This document shows positions 24,092-31,645 of a DNA stretch of 64,000 nucleotides, one piece after another (the first letter of the stretch is position 1; each line of letters starts with the position of its first letter). The stretch spans positions 1,240,001 to 1,304,000 of the forward strand of contig OZ243946.1 of the NCBI GenBank assembly GCA_965214285.1, written 5' to 3'. The stretch comes from G963422745 sp965214285 (GTDB lineage Bacteria > Actinomycetota > Acidimicrobiia > Acidimicrobiales > Aldehydirespiratoraceae). A program made the translations under genes and the position numbers. Below the pieces are notes generated by a model. The model saw only the letters and a list, made by a program, of their open reading frames with translations, was not told the DNA's origin and searched no databases.

Positions 24092-25977
24092 CCGCGACCG
24101 TCCCCGCCGCCGACGCGCCTGCGCCGCCAAGGGCCGCCCTGGATCTCGACTGGCGACGGGCGCTTCGCCTCGGCGCCGTCACCGCGCTGACGCTGGTCTT
24201 CGTGGCGCTGTCCAACATGCCCGTGGCGATGGACGACTTCGACCTGATCTCCGAGACGTTCTCGCTGGGCGACCTGTCGCTGTTGTGGATGCCTGTGGTG
24301 ATGGGCTTCGTGGTCGGGCGCCGGGCGGTGCTCGAAGGAGTGGCCGCGCACGCCAAGGGCCTGCGCGAAGTCGTCGCCGGCGCCCTGGTCGGCTTGCTCG
24401 GCGGGGCGGGCCTGGCGCTTCTGACCGTGCTGATCGCCAACTTCGACCTGCGCGACCCGCTGGTCAACTGGAGCCCGCAGACCCTGGAGGTGCTTTCGCC
24501 GGCCGGCAGCACCCTCGGCGGTGCGCTGCTGTGGCCGCTGGTCGGCGGGCTGCTCGGCGCTGTCGGCGGGGCCGTGCACCTGCTGTCGGCGAGGCTGCGC
24601 CGGCTGTGCGTCACGGCTGCGATCGCGGTGCTGAGCGTCGCCGTCACCGAGACCCTGCTGATCGACATCTCCGAAGACATCGGCCTGCAGTGGCTCGCCG
24701 ACCTGATCTACGCGCCCCGAGGCGGCCTGGAGATCACAGGCGCGCTGGGCCTGGCCGCAGCCGCAGCCGCTTATGCATGGTGGGGGCGTGGCGCGGTCCG
24801 CGGTGCCAAGACCCGCTTCAGCGCCCTTGAGGGCACCCGCCGCAGCCGCGGCAATGCCGTGGCCCTGGCCCTGGTAGTGGCCGCCGTGGCGGTGCTGCCG
24901 CAGCTGCTCGGCGGCATCGCCAACGAGCTGCTCGCCAACGTCGGGCTGTTCGTGCTGCTGGCGCTGGGGCTCAACATCGTGGTCGGCCTGGCCGGCATCC
25001 TCGACTTGGGCTACGTGGCGTTCTTCGCCGTCGGCGGCTACACCGCGGCGATCCTCACGTCGCCCAACCGAGGCGACTCGTGGCCCGACTGGCTGCCCCA
25101 CACGCCCTGGCTCCTGGCCCTGCTGGCGGTGATCGTGCTGGCCGCGCTCACCGGCCTGTTCATCGGTGCGCCGGTGATCCGCATGCGCGGCGACTACCTG
25201 GCCATCGTCACCCTCGGCTTCGGCGAGATCATCCGCCTGCTGTTCCTGTCGGACTGGCTCAGCGGCTACACCGGCGGCGCTCAGGGCGTGACCAACATCC
25301 CCGGCGTCAGCGTGTTCGGGATCGTCACCGTGAAAGGCACCGACCCCCAAGCCGTGTTCTACCTGGTGGCGGTCTTCTGCGCCCTGGCGATCTACGTGTC
25401 GTGGCGCCTGGAGCGGTCCCGCATCGGGCGCGCCTGGATGGCCGTGCGCGAGGACGAGTCCGTGGCCGAGGCCATGGGCATCAACACCGTCAACATCAAG
25501 CTGATGGCGTTCGTGGTGGGCGCCGTGCTGGCGTCGTTCTCGGGGGCGATCTTCTCGGCCAAGGTCGGCTCGGTGTTCCCGTCGAGCTTCATCATCCTGG
25601 TGTCGATCGTGATCCTGGTGGTGGTGATCGTGGGCGGCATGGGCAACATCGCGGGCGTGGTCGCCGGGGCGGTGGTGCTGATCGGCGTGCTCGGCGGGCC
25701 CAAGCAGCCGGGCCTGCTGCAGGAGTTCTCCGACTTCAAGCTGCTGATCTACGGGGCGCTGCTGGTGTGGATGATGCTGATGCGCCCCGAGGGCCTGATC
25801 CCCAGCGTGCGCCGCACCCGCGAGCTGCACCAGGAGGAGTTCCTGCAGGACGCCTGGCTGAAGGGACACATCGACAGCGACGACAGCGCCGATCCCGGCC
25901 ACACCGCCGATCCCGGTCACAGCGGCGATCCCGGCGACGCTGCCGGCGCCGACTCTGCCGAGGACGGGCCGGCATGA
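24088..25977 (+). CDS. livM: Branched-chain amino acid-type ABC transporter permease (LivM-like) with long N-terminal extension
   Basis: 629 residues, much longer than the usual 330-420. The canonical LivM domain begins near residue 285 (LGLNIVVGLAGILDLGYVAF) and includes IRLLFLSDWLSGYTGG, AVREDESVAEAMGINTVN and VVGGMGNIAGVVAGA. The first ~265 residues are an extra hydrophobic region with roughly six predicted helices (for example ALVGLLGGAGLALLTVLIA and LLWPLVGGLLGAVGGAVHLL). The C-terminus has an Asp/His/Gly-rich tail with DPGHTADPGHSGDPGDAAG repeats. It overlaps livH and livG by 4 nt each. The role of the extension is unknown. Confidence 0.92.
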   Translation: MTATVPAADAPAPPRAALDLDWRRALRLGAVTALTLVFVALSNMPVAMDDFDLISETFSLGDLSLLWMPVVMGFVVGRRAVLEGVAAHAKGLREVVAGALVGLLGGAGLALLTVLIANFDLRDPLVNWSPQTLEVLSPAGSTLGGALLWPLVGGLLGAVGGAVHLLSARLRRLCVTAAIAVLSVAVTETLLIDISEDIGLQWLADLIYAPRGGLEITGALGLAAAAAAYAWWGRGAVRGAKTRFSALEGTRRSRGNAVALALVVAAVAVLPQLLGGIANELLANVGLFVLLALGLNIVVGLAGILDLGYVAFFAVGGYTAAILTSPNRGDSWPDWLPHTPWLLALLAVIVLAALTGLFIGAPVIRMRGDYLAIVTLGFGEIIRLLFLSDWLSGYTGGAQGVTNIPGVSVFGIVTVKGTDPQAVFYLVAVFCALAIYVSWRLERSRIGRAWMAVREDESVAEAMGINTVNIKLMAFVVGAVLASFSGAIFSAKVGSVFPSSFIILVSIVILVVVIVGGMGNIAGVVAGAVVLIGVLGGPKQPGLLQEFSDFKLLIYGALLVWMMLMRPEGLIPSVRRTRELHQEEFLQDAWLKGHIDSDDSADPGHTADPGHSGDPGDAAGADSAEDGPA

Positions 25978-26768
25978 ATCGCAGGCGGCTCTTGACGATC
26001 AGCGGCCTCAGCGTGACCTTCGGCGGCCTGGCAGCGCTGCAGAACCTCGACTTCGCTCTCGACGAGGGCGAGATCGTGTCCGTGATCGGGCCCAACGGCG
26101 CCGGCAAGACCACCTTCTTCAACATGATCTCGGGCATGGTCACGCCCACCAGCGGCGACATCGACTTCGAGGGCCAGTCGCTGATCGGGCTCGACCCCAA
26201 CCAGGTCACCGCCCGCGGCATCGCCCGCACCTTCCAGAACGTGCGCCTCTTCGCCAACATGACGATCCTCGAGAACGTGATGGTCGCCCAGCACTGCCGC
26301 ACCGGCCAGGGGCTCTGGGGGGCGTTGCTGCAGACCCGGCGCTTCAAGCAGGAGGAGGCGGAGATCCGCCGGTTCGCAGAGGAGGTGCTGGGCTTCTTCG
26401 GTACCCGCCTGATCGGCTACCGGCTCGACCAGCCCGCCTCCACGCTGTCGTACGCCAACCGCCGGCGCCTGGAGATCGCCCGCGCCATGGCCACGCGGCC
26501 CAAGGTCATCCTGCTCGATGAGCCGGTGGCGGGCATGAACCCCAAGGAGTCAGCCGAGCTGACCGGCCTGATCGGCGAGCTTCGCAGCGCCTGGGGCATC
26601 ACCATCGTGATGATCGAGCACGACATGAGCGTGGTGCGCGAGGTGTCGGACCGGGTGGTGGTGCTCGACCACGGCGAGGCCATCGCGGCCGGCAGCTACG
26701 CCGAGGTGTCCGCCGACCCCGACGTGATCGAGGCCTACCTGGGCCGGCCCGTGGCGGAGGCCTCGTGA
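25974..26768 (+). CDS. livG: Branched-chain amino acid-type ABC transporter ATPase (LivG-like)
   Basis: 264-residue ATPase. Walker A GPNGAGKT (39-46), RTFQNVRLFANMTILENVMV (Q-loop and the LivG-specific segment), signature LSYANRRRLEIARAMA, Walker B VILLDEPVAGMNP and the H-loop IEHD are present. The signature reads LSYANRR rather than LSGGQ, which is normal for LivG. The ATG at 25974 overlaps livM by 4 nt; the frame extending back to 25080 is shadow sequence. livF overlaps its 3' end by 4 nt. Confidence 0.95.
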   Translation: MNRRRLLTISGLSVTFGGLAALQNLDFALDEGEIVSVIGPNGAGKTTFFNMISGMVTPTSGDIDFEGQSLIGLDPNQVTARGIARTFQNVRLFANMTILENVMVAQHCRTGQGLWGALLQTRRFKQEEAEIRRFAEEVLGFFGTRLIGYRLDQPASTLSYANRRRLEIARAMATRPKVILLDEPVAGMNPKESAELTGLIGELRSAWGITIVMIEHDMSVVREVSDRVVVLDHGEAIAAGSYAEVSADPDVIEAYLGRPVAEAS

Positions 26769-27532
26769 GCGAGGCCGGCGACGGGGCTGCGGGCGGCGGT
26801 GAGCGGCGTGCGGAGGCGCCGGTGCTGGAGATGCGCGGCGTCAACACCCACTACGGCGCCGTCCACATCCTCAAGGACGTCGACCTGGCGATCTATCCCG
26901 GCGAGCTGGTGTGCCTCTTGGGCGGTAACGCCTCGGGCAAGTCGACCACCCTCAAGACGCTGCTGGGCATGGTCACCCCGACCAGCGGCGAGGTGCTGCT
27001 GCACGGCGAGGTGGTCAACCGCAAGCCCACCTCGTACCTGGTGGAGCGCGGCGTGACCATGGTCCCCGAGAACCGGCGGCTGTTCAAGCGCCTGTCGGTG
27101 AGGGAGAACCTGGAGCTCGGGGCCTATCTGCGCCGTGACGCCGCGGCGGTGCGCAGGGATCTGCAGCGGGTCTACGAGCTGTTCCCGCGGCTGCATGAGC
27201 GGCTCGGCCAGAAGGCGGGCACGCTCTCGGGCGGCGAGCAGCAGATGGTGGCCATCGGCCGGGCGCTGATGTCGAACCCCAGCGTGCTGTTGATGGACGA
27301 GCCGTCGATGGGCCTGGCCCCGGCACTGGTGCAGGCCAACTTCGAGCTGATCCGCCGCATCCACGCCGACGGGGTGGCCGTCTTCATGGTCGAGCAGAAC
27401 GCCAACATGGCGCTGTCGATCGCCGATCGGGGCTGGGTGCTGCAGACCGGCCGGGTGATCCTCGACGACACCGCCGAGGCGCTGCTCGCCAATCCCGACC
27501 TGCGCACCAGCTACCTGGGCGACAACGCCTGA
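26765..27532 (+). CDS. livF: Branched-chain amino acid-type ABC transporter ATPase (LivF-like)
   Basis: 255-residue ATPase, last gene of the importer operon. It has Walker A GGNASGKS (53-60), the LivF-type MVPENRRLFKRLSVRENLELG, signature LSGGEQQM, Walker B VLLMDEPSMGLAP and VEQNANMALSIADRGWVL. The GTG at 26765 overlaps livG by 4 nt. An N-terminal extension of about 20 Gly/Ala/Glu-rich residues precedes the fold. A 54-bp gap separates it from the convergent TPP-enzyme gene. Confidence 0.95.
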   Translation: MSEAGDGAAGGGERRAEAPVLEMRGVNTHYGAVHILKDVDLAIYPGELVCLLGGNASGKSTTLKTLLGMVTPTSGEVLLHGEVVNRKPTSYLVERGVTMVPENRRLFKRLSVRENLELGAYLRRDAAAVRRDLQRVYELFPRLHERLGQKAGTLSGGEQQMVAIGRALMSNPSVLLMDEPSMGLAPALVQANFELIRRIHADGVAVFMVEQNANMALSIADRGWVLQTGRVILDDTAEALLANPDLRTSYLGDNA

Positions 27533-27550
27533 GCACCGCAGCACCCGCGG

Positions 27551-27568
27551 CCCAGCAGGCATGGCCTG
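27551..27568 (+). repeat. 18-bp direct repeat, left copy
   Basis: CCCAGCAGGCATGGCCTG occurs here and again at 29365-29382. The two copies flank the TPP-enzyme gene on both sides. Confidence 0.7.
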
Positions 27569-27586
27569 ACTGCCGTCCGAGGATGA

Positions 27587-29245
27587 CTAGCCGGCGGGGC
27601 GGGTCTGGGTCTGGGCCTCTGAGATCGACTCGAAGGGCGTGAGCATCGTCGGATCCACCATGAGGTGCAGCAGGGCGCCGCTGGGCGAGGCCAGCGCACG
27701 CTGCAGGGCTTGGGAGAACTCGGCGCTGTGCTCGACCCGTTCGCCGTGCATGCCGTAGGCAGCCGCGAGCGCTGCGAAGTCGGGGTTGACGATGGCCGTG
27801 CCCGACTCCCGGCGAGGATAGGCGTGCTCCTGGTGCATCCTGATCGTGCCGTACATGGCGTTGTCGAGCACCAGCACCAGCGGCTCGCAGCCGTGCTGGC
27901 GGGCCGTGCCGAGCTCGGCGATCGTCATCTGCAGGTCGCCGTCGCCGGTCACGCAGATCACCGTGCGCTCCGGGTGTGCGGCCTTGGCTGCGATCGCGGC
28001 CGGCAGCCCGTAGCCCATGGCGCCGTTCTGGGGCGCCAGCAGGCGCGCCTCGGGGCCGTAGCGGAAGAACTTGTTGGGCCACGCTGAGAAGTTCCCGGCG
28101 CCGTTGCAGACGATCACGTCGTCGGGCAGCTCTCGGGCCAGGGTGCGCATCACGGCCGCCATGTCGAGCTCGGGTTGGGGCGGCGGAATCTGGGACTCCT
28201 CGAACGCCCGGCGCCGCTCCGCGGTCCATCGGGCCCGGCGCCGCGAGCCGCCGACTCTGCGCCGGGCCAGCAGCGCAACGGCCTCGCTCGGATCCGCGGT
28301 CACGGTGAGATCGGCTGGGCAGGTGCGCTGGAGCCCGGCAGGGTCGGGATGAATGTGGACGATGCGCTGGCTGGGCTCGTCGAAGTCGATCAGCGTCCAG
28401 TCCGCGGTGGTCATCTGGGCGAAGCGGATGCCCAGCCCGACGATCAGGTCGGCTTCCCGGATGGTCTGGCGCACCGCGTCGGGCATGGCAGCGCCGGCCT
28501 CGCCGCAGTAGGCCTCGGAGTGGTTGTCGATGAGGTCGTGGCGGCGGAAGGCGACCACCACGGCGATGCGGCCGGCGGTGGCGAACTCGGTCAGCAGGCT
28601 GCGGGCCTGGGCCGTGAAACAGCCGCCGCCTGCGATCACCACGGGCCGCTCGGCGCGTTCGATCTCGGCCACGACCGCGTCGATCTCGGCCTCGGATGGC
28701 CGCTCACGCACCACCGGCAGAGGCCCGACTTCAGCCCGGACGGTCCGGGCTGCGAGCAAGTCCTCGGCCAGGGCGATCACCACCGGGCCGGGCCGGCCCG
28801 ACACGGCCTCGCGAAACCCCCGGCGCATCGCCTCGGACAGCTCGTCGACCGCCGCGGGGCGGTACACCCGCTTGGCGACCGGGCCGAAGAAGCGCTCGAA
28901 GTCGACCTCCTGGAAGGCCTCACGGCCCTGTTCGCCGGTGGGCACGTCGCCCACCAGAAGCAGCATCGGCGTGGAGGCGTAGCGGGCGGTGTGCACACCG
29001 ATCGAGGCGTTCGCCGCTCCCGGCCCGCGGGTGACCATGCACACGCCGGGCTCGCCGGTGAGCTTGCCCCACGCCTCGGCCATGAACGCCGCGCCGCCCT
29101 CGTGGCGGGCCGACAGGTAGCGGATGTCGGTGTCGACGAGGGCGTCGAGCAGCGCCAGGTAGCTCTCGCCGGGCACGCCGAACACCGTGCGCACTCCGTG
29201 GGTGCCGAGGGCGTCGGCCACCACCTGGCCGCCTGTGCGCTGCAT
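27587..29245 (-). CDS. Thiamine pyrophosphate-dependent enzyme, acetolactate synthase-like
   Basis: 552-residue TPP enzyme of the acetolactate synthase/oxalyl-CoA decarboxylase superfamily. The N-terminal PYR domain carries GVPGESYLALLDAL and ARHEGGAAFMAEAWG with the probable catalytic Glu49. The middle domain follows (PVVIAGGG), and the C-terminal PP domain holds VTGDGDLQMTIAELGTA with NAMYGTI for TPP and metal binding. No regulatory subunit gene (ilvN) is adjacent and other biosynthetic genes are absent, so a catabolic or specialised reaction is as likely as acetolactate synthesis. The start at 29245 (MQRTGGQVVADAL) fits the family; the frame to 29680 does not. A rearranged fragment of it lies at 31298-31618. 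Confidence 0.85.
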   Translation of the reverse strand: MQRTGGQVVADALGTHGVRTVFGVPGESYLALLDALVDTDIRYLSARHEGGAAFMAEAWGKLTGEPGVCMVTRGPGAANASIGVHTARYASTPMLLLVGDVPTGEQGREAFQEVDFERFFGPVAKRVYRPAAVDELSEAMRRGFREAVSGRPGPVVIALAEDLLAARTVRAEVGPLPVVRERPSEAEIDAVVAEIERAERPVVIAGGGCFTAQARSLLTEFATAGRIAVVVAFRRHDLIDNHSEAYCGEAGAAMPDAVRQTIREADLIVGLGIRFAQMTTADWTLIDFDEPSQRIVHIHPDPAGLQRTCPADLTVTADPSEAVALLARRRVGGSRRRARWTAERRRAFEESQIPPPQPELDMAAVMRTLARELPDDVIVCNGAGNFSAWPNKFFRYGPEARLLAPQNGAMGYGLPAAIAAKAAHPERTVICVTGDGDLQMTIAELGTARQHGCEPLVLVLDNAMYGTIRMHQEHAYPRRESGTAIVNPDFAALAAAYGMHGERVEHSAEFSQALQRALASPSGALLHLMVDPTMLTPFESISEAQTQTRPAG

Positions 29246-29364
29246 CTCCGCTGCCGTCCCCTTCGTGTCGTGCCTGCTGTTCTCGCTTGCCGTCCGGGCT
29301 TGCACGAGAACCCTAGACCGGCACCGCCTCAGCCAAGGGTTCGCGGTGAGTCCCATGCCCGCTG

Positions 29365-29382
29365 CCCAGCAGGCATGGCCTG
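29365..29382 (+). repeat. 18-bp direct repeat, right copy
   Basis: Identical to 27551-27568; lies between the TPP-enzyme start and the bipartite element copy D. Confidence 0.7.
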
Positions 29383-29441
29383 GCCATGGCGGGTCGATCG
29401 AGGTCCGCCGCGTCCTGGCCCGAGACGGGGCCAGCGAAGAA

Positions 29442-29485
29442 AATCGCGATTCGCATACGACGTTTTGGGTCTTGCCGGACAGATA
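29442..29485 (+). promoter_or_regulatory. Bipartite promoter/operator-like element, copy D
   Basis: AATCGC at 29442 and GGGTCTTGCCGGACAGATA at 29467-29485, again exactly 25 nt apart, 20 kb from copies A-C and upstream of the second I36-like gene. It lies in the 302-bp gap between two divergent genes (29246-29547), which otherwise holds the 18-bp repeat and a UTR stem-loop. Confidence 0.65.
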
Positions 29486-29501
29486 TAGGTCAGAGACCAC
29501 T

Positions 29502-29520
29502 CGCAGCGGCCATCGCTGCG
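29502..29520 (+). promoter_or_regulatory. 5'-UTR stem-loop, copy 4 (different sequence)
   Basis: CGCAGCG and CGCTGCG form a perfect 7-bp stem around GCCAT. It lies 16 nt after element D and 12 nt before AGGAGAA, the same architecture as the other copies with an unrelated stem sequence. Confidence 0.55.
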
Positions 29521-29547
29521 GCTCGAACACACAGGAGAACATCCACG

Positions 29548-30111
29548 ATGAACCCCACCCCGACAGCACCGAACGGTGCCCCTCACCCGCAGGCTGGTCG
29601 CCCCGCCGACGACCCGAGGACAGTGTCCGCGAGCGTCCCGGCCGGCCCGCCTGCCTCCAGCTCGTCACAGAGCAGACCACCCCGCTCCGTGCGCCGCACG
29701 GCGATCCTCACGACGCTGGCCACCGCCCTGGTCGCGGCGCTCGCAGTCGCTCTTCCGACGACCGCCGACCACCACGACGTCGGCAACGGGCTGGAGGTCT
29801 GCAGCTACATGGAGATCTGCTTCCACGATTGGACCTCCACCGATCGCTACCGCAAGCACTTCTGGTGGAGCGCGCATCACGACAACTACCGGTGGTGGGA
29901 CGCGACCGCCAACCGGCGGGTCGGCTGGGTCCGGAACGACATCAACACCGTCAGCAACCGCGACAGCAGTTGTGCAGTCAAGGTCATCGACGACAATGGC
30001 CAGCATCCCGGCAGCTTCTACGTGGTGCCGAACGACGGCTGGACTTACCTCCTCCCGTCCGATGTCAGAAACAGGAACGATCGCCATCAGCGGGTGAATT
30101 GCAGCTCATGA
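29548..30111 (+). CDS. Secreted I36/crystallin-like protein, second copy
   Basis: 187-residue exported protein. A 50-residue Pro/Ser-rich lead-in precedes a hydrophobic segment (TAILTTLATALVAALAVALPTT). The mature domain has VCSYMEICFHDW, a central NRRVGWVRNDINTVSNRDSSC and a final VNCSS. This four-cysteine, aromatic-rich layout resembles peptidase inhibitor family I36 and the protein at 5234, though identity is low. AGGAGAA lies 9 nt upstream of the ATG at 29548. It overlaps the next lipoprotein gene by 4 nt (ATGA), so the two are translationally coupled. Inhibitor activity is inferred only. Confidence 0.65.
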   Translation: MNPTPTAPNGAPHPQAGRPADDPRTVSASVPAGPPASSSSQSRPPRSVRRTAILTTLATALVAALAVALPTTADHHDVGNGLEVCSYMEICFHDWTSTDRYRKHFWWSAHHDNYRWWDATANRRVGWVRNDINTVSNRDSSCAVKVIDDNGQHPGSFYVVPNDGWTYLLPSDVRNRNDRHQRVNCSS

Positions 30112-31190
30112 GCAGCGGGCTCGGCAGCGTTGCCCTGGCGCTTGGCTGTTTGGCGATCGCGGCATGCACCGCCGTGGACGACGGAGCAGTCGAAGCGGAC
30201 CCAGACGACGCCGTAGCAGCGAATGCGACTGATCCAGAGGGCGCTGATGCGATCGGCGATCCATCTGCAGAAGGAGCCGCGGCGAGTTCAGGAGCCGACG
30301 AATCGTCTGAGGGCGCTGGCACAGTAGGTGTTGGTGACGTCTTCAACGAGATCGAGGCCGTCCTTCGTCAACTGACCATTGTGGACAGCAAGGCTGTTGC
30401 GGACTGCATGCACGCGGTTGGATTCCCACAGGAGGCCCAGCTGAATGCCGATACTGCTTCGATCGCCGCGTCGCGAGCTGATGACTTGCTCTTGATCCAT
30501 CCTGGCCGTCTCGGACCGTACACTCAGTCGCAAGCCAGAGAATTCGGTCTGGTCGGGAGTAGATACATTCCTGACCGAGAAAGCCCAGAAGCAGGCACAA
30601 TCCGAAGCAACGACCCGGCCTTCTTCAGTGCACGTGATGCGTGCGTGCAGGATGCGCGGGATTCAGCCGAAGTGAACATCGAGGGCATGGAAGGCGAGCT
30701 GGAGGCCATTGCCCAGGCCGCAGTCCAGCTTCGGTACACGCTCCAGAGCGCATTTGGCCACAGAGCCAGACCCGAGATCGACAAGCTTCTGGCGGAGCGC
30801 AGCGTCTGCGTGGGCGAACTTGGTTACGAGACCAATCTTCCGATAGCGGGAGAAGGCTGGAGAGATCTTCTTCGCCGATATGGAATCGAGCCGGGGGAAA
30901 CCAAGTATGTCGATCAAGGTGGCAGAGAGGAGGAGTCCACCGAACTGAACACACCGCTGCGACCCGGCGAGACGCGAGTGGTGCTTCATTCGGACATACC
31001 TGTTGCGACGTACTATCCGTCGGCTGCTGAGGTGGACCTGGCTCTGGCCTACGTGGAATGCGTTGACAGAATCGGCTTCCTCGAGCGGCTGGAGGGACTG
31101 CAGATCCCGATTCGGGCGGAGATCCTTGCCGAGTTCGAGACGCAGATTCTCGGCCTCCGCGAGAGACTGGAGACGCTGCGCCAAGGATGA
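30108..31190 (+). CDS. Four-cysteine lipoprotein family, member 5
   Basis: 360-residue lipoprotein with lipobox IAAC (Cys20) and an acidic Ala/Asp/Glu-rich linker. It has the four-cysteine set in divergent form: ADCMHAVGFP, DACVQDA, SVCVGELGYE and YVECVDRIGF. It lacks the EQWGYGG motif, so it is a distant member. The ATG at 30108 overlaps the I36-like stop by 4 nt, which repeats the pairing at 5234/5665 in tighter form. The gene is AT-richer than its surroundings. A short inverted repeat (TCGGCT/AGCCGA, 31272-31285) lies downstream. Confidence 0.8.
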   Translation: MSSGLGSVALALGCLAIAACTAVDDGAVEADPDDAVAANATDPEGADAIGDPSAEGAAASSGADESSEGAGTVGVGDVFNEIEAVLRQLTIVDSKAVADCMHAVGFPQEAQLNADTASIAASRADDLLLIHPGRLGPYTQSQAREFGLVGSRYIPDRESPEAGTIRSNDPAFFSARDACVQDARDSAEVNIEGMEGELEAIAQAAVQLRYTLQSAFGHRARPEIDKLLAERSVCVGELGYETNLPIAGEGWRDLLRRYGIEPGETKYVDQGGREEESTELNTPLRPGETRVVLHSDIPVATYYPSAAEVDLALAYVECVDRIGFLERLEGLQIPIRAEILAEFETQILGLRERLETLRQG

Positions 31191-31297
31191 TCCCAGCGCC
31201 ACATTCCCACCACGGCTGCGTGCGTGGCTGTTTCCGAAACACGGTCTGGTCACGCGCTAGCGTGAGGGTTCTCGGCTAAAGCCGACTGCCCAGTGTG

Positions 31298-31618
31298 ACT
31301 AACCGGCGGTGCGGGACTGCGCTTCGGGGATCGACTCGAAGGGCGTGCGCATCGTCGGGTCCACCATGAGGTGCAGCAGGGCACCGCTTGTCGACCGGGC
31401 CGAAGAAGCGCTCGAAGTCGACCTCCTGGAAGGCCTCCCGCCTCGTTCGCCGGTGGGCACGTCGCCCACGAGCAGCAGCATCGGCGTGGAGGCGTAGTGG
31501 GCGGCGTGCACTCCTATGGAAGCCTTCGCTGGTGGCCCGCGGGCCACCAATGCACAGGCCGGGTTCGCCGCAGAGTCTGCCAAGGCTCGACGAGAAGTTC
31601 GCCAATGGGCGACCGGCG
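31298..31618 (-). pseudogene. Broken partial copy of the TPP-enzyme gene
   Basis: 31298-31391 matches the 3' end of the gene at 27587-27688 (shared stop region, GATCGACTCGAAGGGCGTG). Then 31392-31618 matches its 28875-29060 region (GGGCCGAAGAAGCGCTCGAA). About 1.2 kb of the gene, including the PP domain, is missing and the frame is interrupted. Only fragments such as a frame at 31299-31583 remain open. With the intact gene at 27587 it flanks the I36-like/lipoprotein pair, which suggests a duplication followed by deletion. Confidence 0.85.
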
Positions 31619-31632
31619 GCGCTCTGAGCGTC

Positions 31633-31638
31633 TAGCCT
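31633..31638 (+). promoter_or_regulatory. -10 element (TAGCCT) of a leaderless promoter
   Basis: TAGCCT lies 7 nt before the ATG of the module 2 adaptor gene at 31646, just past the pseudogene. Confidence 0.5.
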
Positions 31639-31645
31639 GCGGTCG

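Noticed and set aside
29187..31190. 667-residue frame covering the TPP-gene start and lipoprotein 5
   Set aside because: Lipoprotein signal begins at ATG 30108, coupled to the I36-like stop; upstream part is out-of-frame shadow.
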